Shown: piece after piece, positions 60,236-64,000 of the stretch
How positions within the stretch are numbered: position 1 is the stretch's first letter
How the letters are laid out: the number at the start of each line of letters is the position of its first letter
Source: Lonicera japonica
Taxonomy: Eukaryota > Streptophyta > Magnoliopsida > Dipsacales > Caprifoliaceae
Direction: 5' to 3'
Length of the DNA: 64,000 nt
NCBI GenBank assembly: GCA_021464415.1
Contig: CM038467.1
Location: 67,089,159 to 67,153,158, forward strand
The notes under the pieces: model-generated
What the model saw: the letters and a program-made list of their open reading frames with translations, nothing else
Database searches by the model: none
Told to the model about the DNA's origin: nothing
Made by a program: the position numbers and the translations under genes

Positions 60236-60960
60236 AATTAGCACGATTAAAATCCAAAAACACATTTTTTATCAATAGAAAATAAAGCCTAAGTCTCTTC
60301 TTTTTAAATATAATAACAAATCAAACTTCCCCACCCAACTCTAGGACTAGATTACGGGATCTCCCGAATCTGAATGGGCCAAAACAAAAAAATTTCAAAA
60401 CCAAGTGGTCCCCCACCAGGTCCTAGTGTCTCTCCTCCATGTAATTGACAAGTAACTCTATTAAAATTAACTTTACATCAAATACAATTGAAACTGTCTT
60501 AAGGAATATTTTTTTATACAAGTGGTACACAAATACACATGTCATTTTTTTATTTTTTTTTATTTGGGGGGGGGGGGGGGGGAGAAACGAGGTTCTCGTG
60601 GTTCTAATTTGGGCATGATGTCACTGAAAGTCCCATTGGGTATCATTTAGTCGGGCAATTTAGGATTGTCCATTTCGAGCAAAAACGGTCTAGAAAAGCA
60701 AACCCCAGTCCAGCCGTGCGTGCTACGAAAATTTTTCTGTGCTGGATTTGAAGCGAAGCTCGGAAGACAGAATTGTTGTATAATGCTCAAACAGGTATAT
60801 TTTTAATGTGTTCTTTAATGTGTGATTTTACTTAAATTTCAAAATTATTTTTTAAAGAAAATTTAGTGTTTTTATTAAAATGATTTTTAAAAGGAAAGTG
60901 TTAAGTTGAATTAGTGCTTTTGCTTGGTTCCACGTGAAGCATGTATTATTGTGCTTTTTG
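60236..60960. other. AT-rich intergenic DNA with a poly(G) run
   Basis: No gene or element is recognised. A run of 17 G at 60566-60582 follows a T-rich tract. Confidence 0.5.
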
Positions 60961-62300
60961 ATTGGCTGCTTGTATATGTAGTGTGTACTTTCCTTATGTG
61001 AGAAGCTTTAAGTGAGTTAATATGTATTTTGCTGTTGCTTCTCTTTTGAGCCGTTGGATGAGACAGGTCTTAGCCATTCTTTACACTCATATATATTCAT
61101 CTCTTTCTCTTGTCTAGCCCTAAAAAAACACACAGCAGTCACACACATTTTCACACCCGAGCTTAAGCTTTCTATCTCTCTCTTTCTCGTTTCTCTCTCT
61201 AGGATTTGTGAAGAACAAAAGTTCTTAAGCTTGATTTGTATTTTTTATCTAGAGATTGGAGTTGTAATTTTGAATATTCATCTCTTTCTTGAGAGAGTGA
61301 TTTTTGTGAGATTTGTGAATCAATCTTGTTAATTTTTTGTTGATCTTGGATTAGTAGTTTGGGGTTTTTGATATTCAAGATCCGAAAATTATAGTGTTGT
61401 GTATCCTGATTTTGTGAGTTATATTTTTGAGTTTGGGGATTTTTCGGAACTATTTTGAATCGATTGAGGCTTTTCGGAACTATTTTGAATCGATTGAGGC
61501 TGCGTAATTCCTCTGTTGTTCTGTACCCAATTCGGATCTGCTGTGGGCGTGTTTTCGACTGTGTATGCTTCGGTTTTGGTTGTGATTCTCGGTGTTGTGA
61601 GTACGCACTTGTGCTGGTCATTTTCAGATTTATTTTTCTTGTTCTGTGTGGATAATTTCTACAAAACGGGTACTATCCTTCTTATACTATATTTGTTGTT
61701 TCTGTACTCAAAAGCTGCTCTGTTCTTGACTGGTTTGCTGTTGTGTATTCAGATTTGTTTTGGCTGATTTGATATTGATTTTCTGGTTCGATTATTGATT
61801 AAATTGTACTCAAGAAATGTTGATTTGATCTGCTACTATTCTGTGACAATCTGATTTTATTTTAGTGATTTTAATTGCTGCGTATAAGTTGTTCTATGTA
61901 AAAAAATTTGTTTTAGACTCCTGTGAAAATCTGGTTTAATTTGTTTTGTTGAAAATGCTGCCATATTAATTCTATTAAATCTGCTGAGCATCTTTTGTTG
62001 TGTTTGCGACCTATATCTCAGGGTTGTATGTTTGAAGAGACTGGGTGAAGGATCTTTGTGCTTCGTCTTCACTGGAAACTGGTTGTTTGCGTAGGATCGA
62101 TTGTATGCACATGTTTTGTTTTTGATTCCTTTTTGTACTCTTTAAATCATATAGTGGATTTAGGTTGTGAGGTTGGGAGCCTCCGTGGATTTTTCCTATC
62201 CCCGTTGGGTAGGTTTTTACCACGTAAATTCTGTGTTGTGTAATTTCTCTTTGTTCTGTTCATTTGGTTTGTCTATATTAAAACAATATTAACAGGTTTT
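60961..62300 (+). promoter_or_regulatory. Promoter and 5'-leader/intron-like stretch, gene not identified
   Basis: There is a TATA-like CATATATATTCATC near 61088, then CA- and CT-rich leader DNA (CACACACAGCAGTCACACAC, CTCTCTCTTTCTCGTTTCTC) ending in CTAG at about 61201. The next 1.1 kb is T-rich on the plus strand, as in plant 5' introns. No coding exon with known homology follows up to the window end, and no known microRNA sequence was noticed. It may be the leader of a gene whose coding part is beyond the window or lost, or a non-coding RNA. Confidence 0.3.
61441..61500. repeat. Perfect 30-bp tandem duplication
   Basis: Positions 61441-61470 and 61471-61500 are identical, beginning TTTTCGGAACTATTTTGAAT. 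Lack of any difference implies a very recent duplication. Confidence 0.97.
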
Positions 62301-63757
62301 TTGAAAATTAAGATTAGTAAACTTTTTCTTTAAAAAGTTTCTTTCAAAAGATTAAAAGTCAAACACCTTGTTTGAATATTTTTACAAAGTCAGATTGAAG
62401 TGGTTTTTACAGTCACCACAAACATTTCCACTAAGCTAGCACACAGGTGTGGAGGAATATAATTAATTCATAAGAAAATTATTATTGCAACAACAAGCTA
62501 TCTATTATCAAAACAGTGTGTGCATATATATACTTATACATTATGCTTCAAATATAATACATTATTCTAATAATATTAATTTCTACTCAAGCAATAAAAA
62601 TTGTCAACATTTCTTTTATTAATAAGATGTACTAATATAAAGATTCATATATAAAGACTGTAACAAATTAATATTCCTTTTATATATAATTATATATATA
62701 TATATATATGTGTGTGTGGATCATTTCTTTTAAGAGAGAGAGGAACATGCATTAATGCCAACCTAAATAAAAGTAGTGATTTATGCTATTGTGCATACTA
62801 GGTTATAATTTTTTACTAGTCCCTCTCAATCACCTAGTCCCACTCTAATCCACCCTCCAATTCCCAATCTCTCCATCATCCAATCGTACCCCAACTAGGA
62901 GGGGAATGTAAAATTTTTAAAAGTAATGTTACTAAAAAAAATAAAAAAAAATGTGAACACGATTAGAGGCGACTTAATGATTTTGGAAATGATAACTTGT
63001 TTTAATTTTTTGTGTAAAAATCGATATTTAAATTAAATGATTAAATTATTAAACTATATAAAATTTTAAAAAGTGCATTAATTAGTGTTTGAACTCTATT
63101 TGAAACATTGATCAATATACTTTTTGATACATCATTTGATCCAATAATTTGTTTATTTAATTTAGTAAATTTATCATTTTATCCAATCTTGAAGTAAAGC
63201 TCATCTTGTGCACTACTTTTTGTGTACGTTTTTAGTGAGTATATACTTATTCTAATTTTAAAGGGAATCATACAGCATCAGTTATAAAAGTGTGGACTTC
63301 GCCTACTAATTAATAAATTTATACCACATAAAGTAGGTCAATTTTTTGTGTCCAATTATTAGATTGCTATATAAATCATAGGAAGGCAATTGGTGTTTTT
63401 GAGTAGCGTTTCACACAAAAATAACCACTTGACCATAACCCCTATACAACCCACTTAAACTTGAGTCAATGAATAGGATTTGAACTTTACATATCAAGCG
63501 ATATATCTCAACATGGGTAATGGAAAATTTACTTTCATTTAAACATAATTTGAATTTCTAAACATGATATAATAATGATTGACTTTGTGTGAATTTCATG
63601 TTGGAACTCAAATACCAACATGGCGCAACGTCGTGTTAAACACATAAAACACATAAACAATACAATATATAATTTATTGCTCTAGTTTAATAAAAATTCG
63701 ATTTCACTTTCTAGTATTTATGTTATTTCTAAAATAAGAACTTCTACATTTACACTC
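62301..63757. other. AT-rich intergenic DNA
   Basis: No gene or element is recognised. A TA/TG microsatellite lies at 62690-62718. Confidence 0.5.
62690..62718. repeat. (TA)n(TG)n microsatellite
   Basis: A TATATA run passes into TGTGTGTG. Confidence 0.9.
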
Positions 63758-63760
63758 TAA

Positions 63761-64000
63761 GAGCATCTCCAACAAGTTCTTCAAAGGACTAAAGTGCAAT
63801 TTTTTTGAATAGCCATATAAGCAGTAGAATTGGCTCCAGCAAAAGCAGCAGAATTGGCTCCAGCAAAATTGGCTCTCTATTTTGAAGACTCATTCCCTCT
63901 ATTCAAATTTTACTAGTAAAAAAGTACTCTTGAAATTAACTTTTTAAATACTTTATTTGGTTAAAGTTTGTGTTGGTCAAACAAGTCGTCAACCTCATTA
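63761..64000. mobile_element. Start of a GAGCATCTCCAAC-type (Harbinger/Tourist) MITE, cut by window edge
   Basis: TAA at 63758-63760 is followed by GAGCATCTCCAACAAGTTCT, a widespread plant MITE terminus. Inside is a 24-bp tandem duplication (63821-63844 and 63845-63868, GCAGTAGAATTGGCTCCAGC) with one difference. The other end is not in the window. Confidence 0.6.

Overview
This window is nuclear DNA from a flowering plant, most likely a eudicot. It holds one conserved multi-exon plant gene with GT-AG introns, followed by a deep pile of plant transposable elements. There is no bacterial, plastid or rRNA signature. The exact lineage cannot be told from the sequence alone.

Left end (1-11,300): the 5' two thirds of a single-copy-type housekeeping gene on the minus strand, encoding TASH3, the SH3-domain subunit of the TPLATE endocytic complex (Arabidopsis AT2G07360). 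Fourteen exons join in frame into 538 codons; the rest lies beyond position 1. Its introns carry a Stowaway MITE, a short LTR with tRNA-Met primer site, a tRNA-derived SINE, a GTGTCGGACAC-rich element, and a family of tandem copies that includes pieces of exon 2 and its splice donor. A Tourist-like MITE lies just upstream of the gene.

Middle left (11,680-33,620): a gag-like (putative plant transposon domain) non-autonomous retroelement with a truncated 5' LTR, about 2.5 kb of unassigned AT-rich DNA, then a decayed Athila Ty3/gypsy element (17,146-33,618). The 5' LTR of the Athila was hit by a BED-finger hAT transposon (8-bp duplication CTTTACTT), which itself received a smaller hAT-like element (AGAGTCAC).

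Middle right (33,620-59,190): nested LTR retrotransposons. A minus-strand LTR remnant is split by a Tekay-type solo LTR, which is split by a Copia LTR. Next comes a pol-less SIRE-like Copia element (37,882-59,189) whose 5' LTR contains two solo LTRs, whose gag is split by an 11.9-kb Tat-lineage gypsy element on the minus strand, and whose 3' part contains another solo LTR with a perfect ATTGT duplication. The Tat element carries a four-exon gene on the opposite strand between pol and its 3' LTR, and an eight-copy tandem array in its 3' region.

Right end (59,190-64,000): an L1-type LINE fragment, AT-rich intergenic DNA, a promoter/5'-leader-like stretch without a recognisable coding exon, and the start of a Harbinger-type MITE at the edge.

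The gene works in clathrin-mediated endocytosis. All other coding sequence belongs to mobile elements and nearly all of it is broken by stops, frameshifts or lost catalytic residues. The most unusual item is the spliced antisense gene inside the Tat element.
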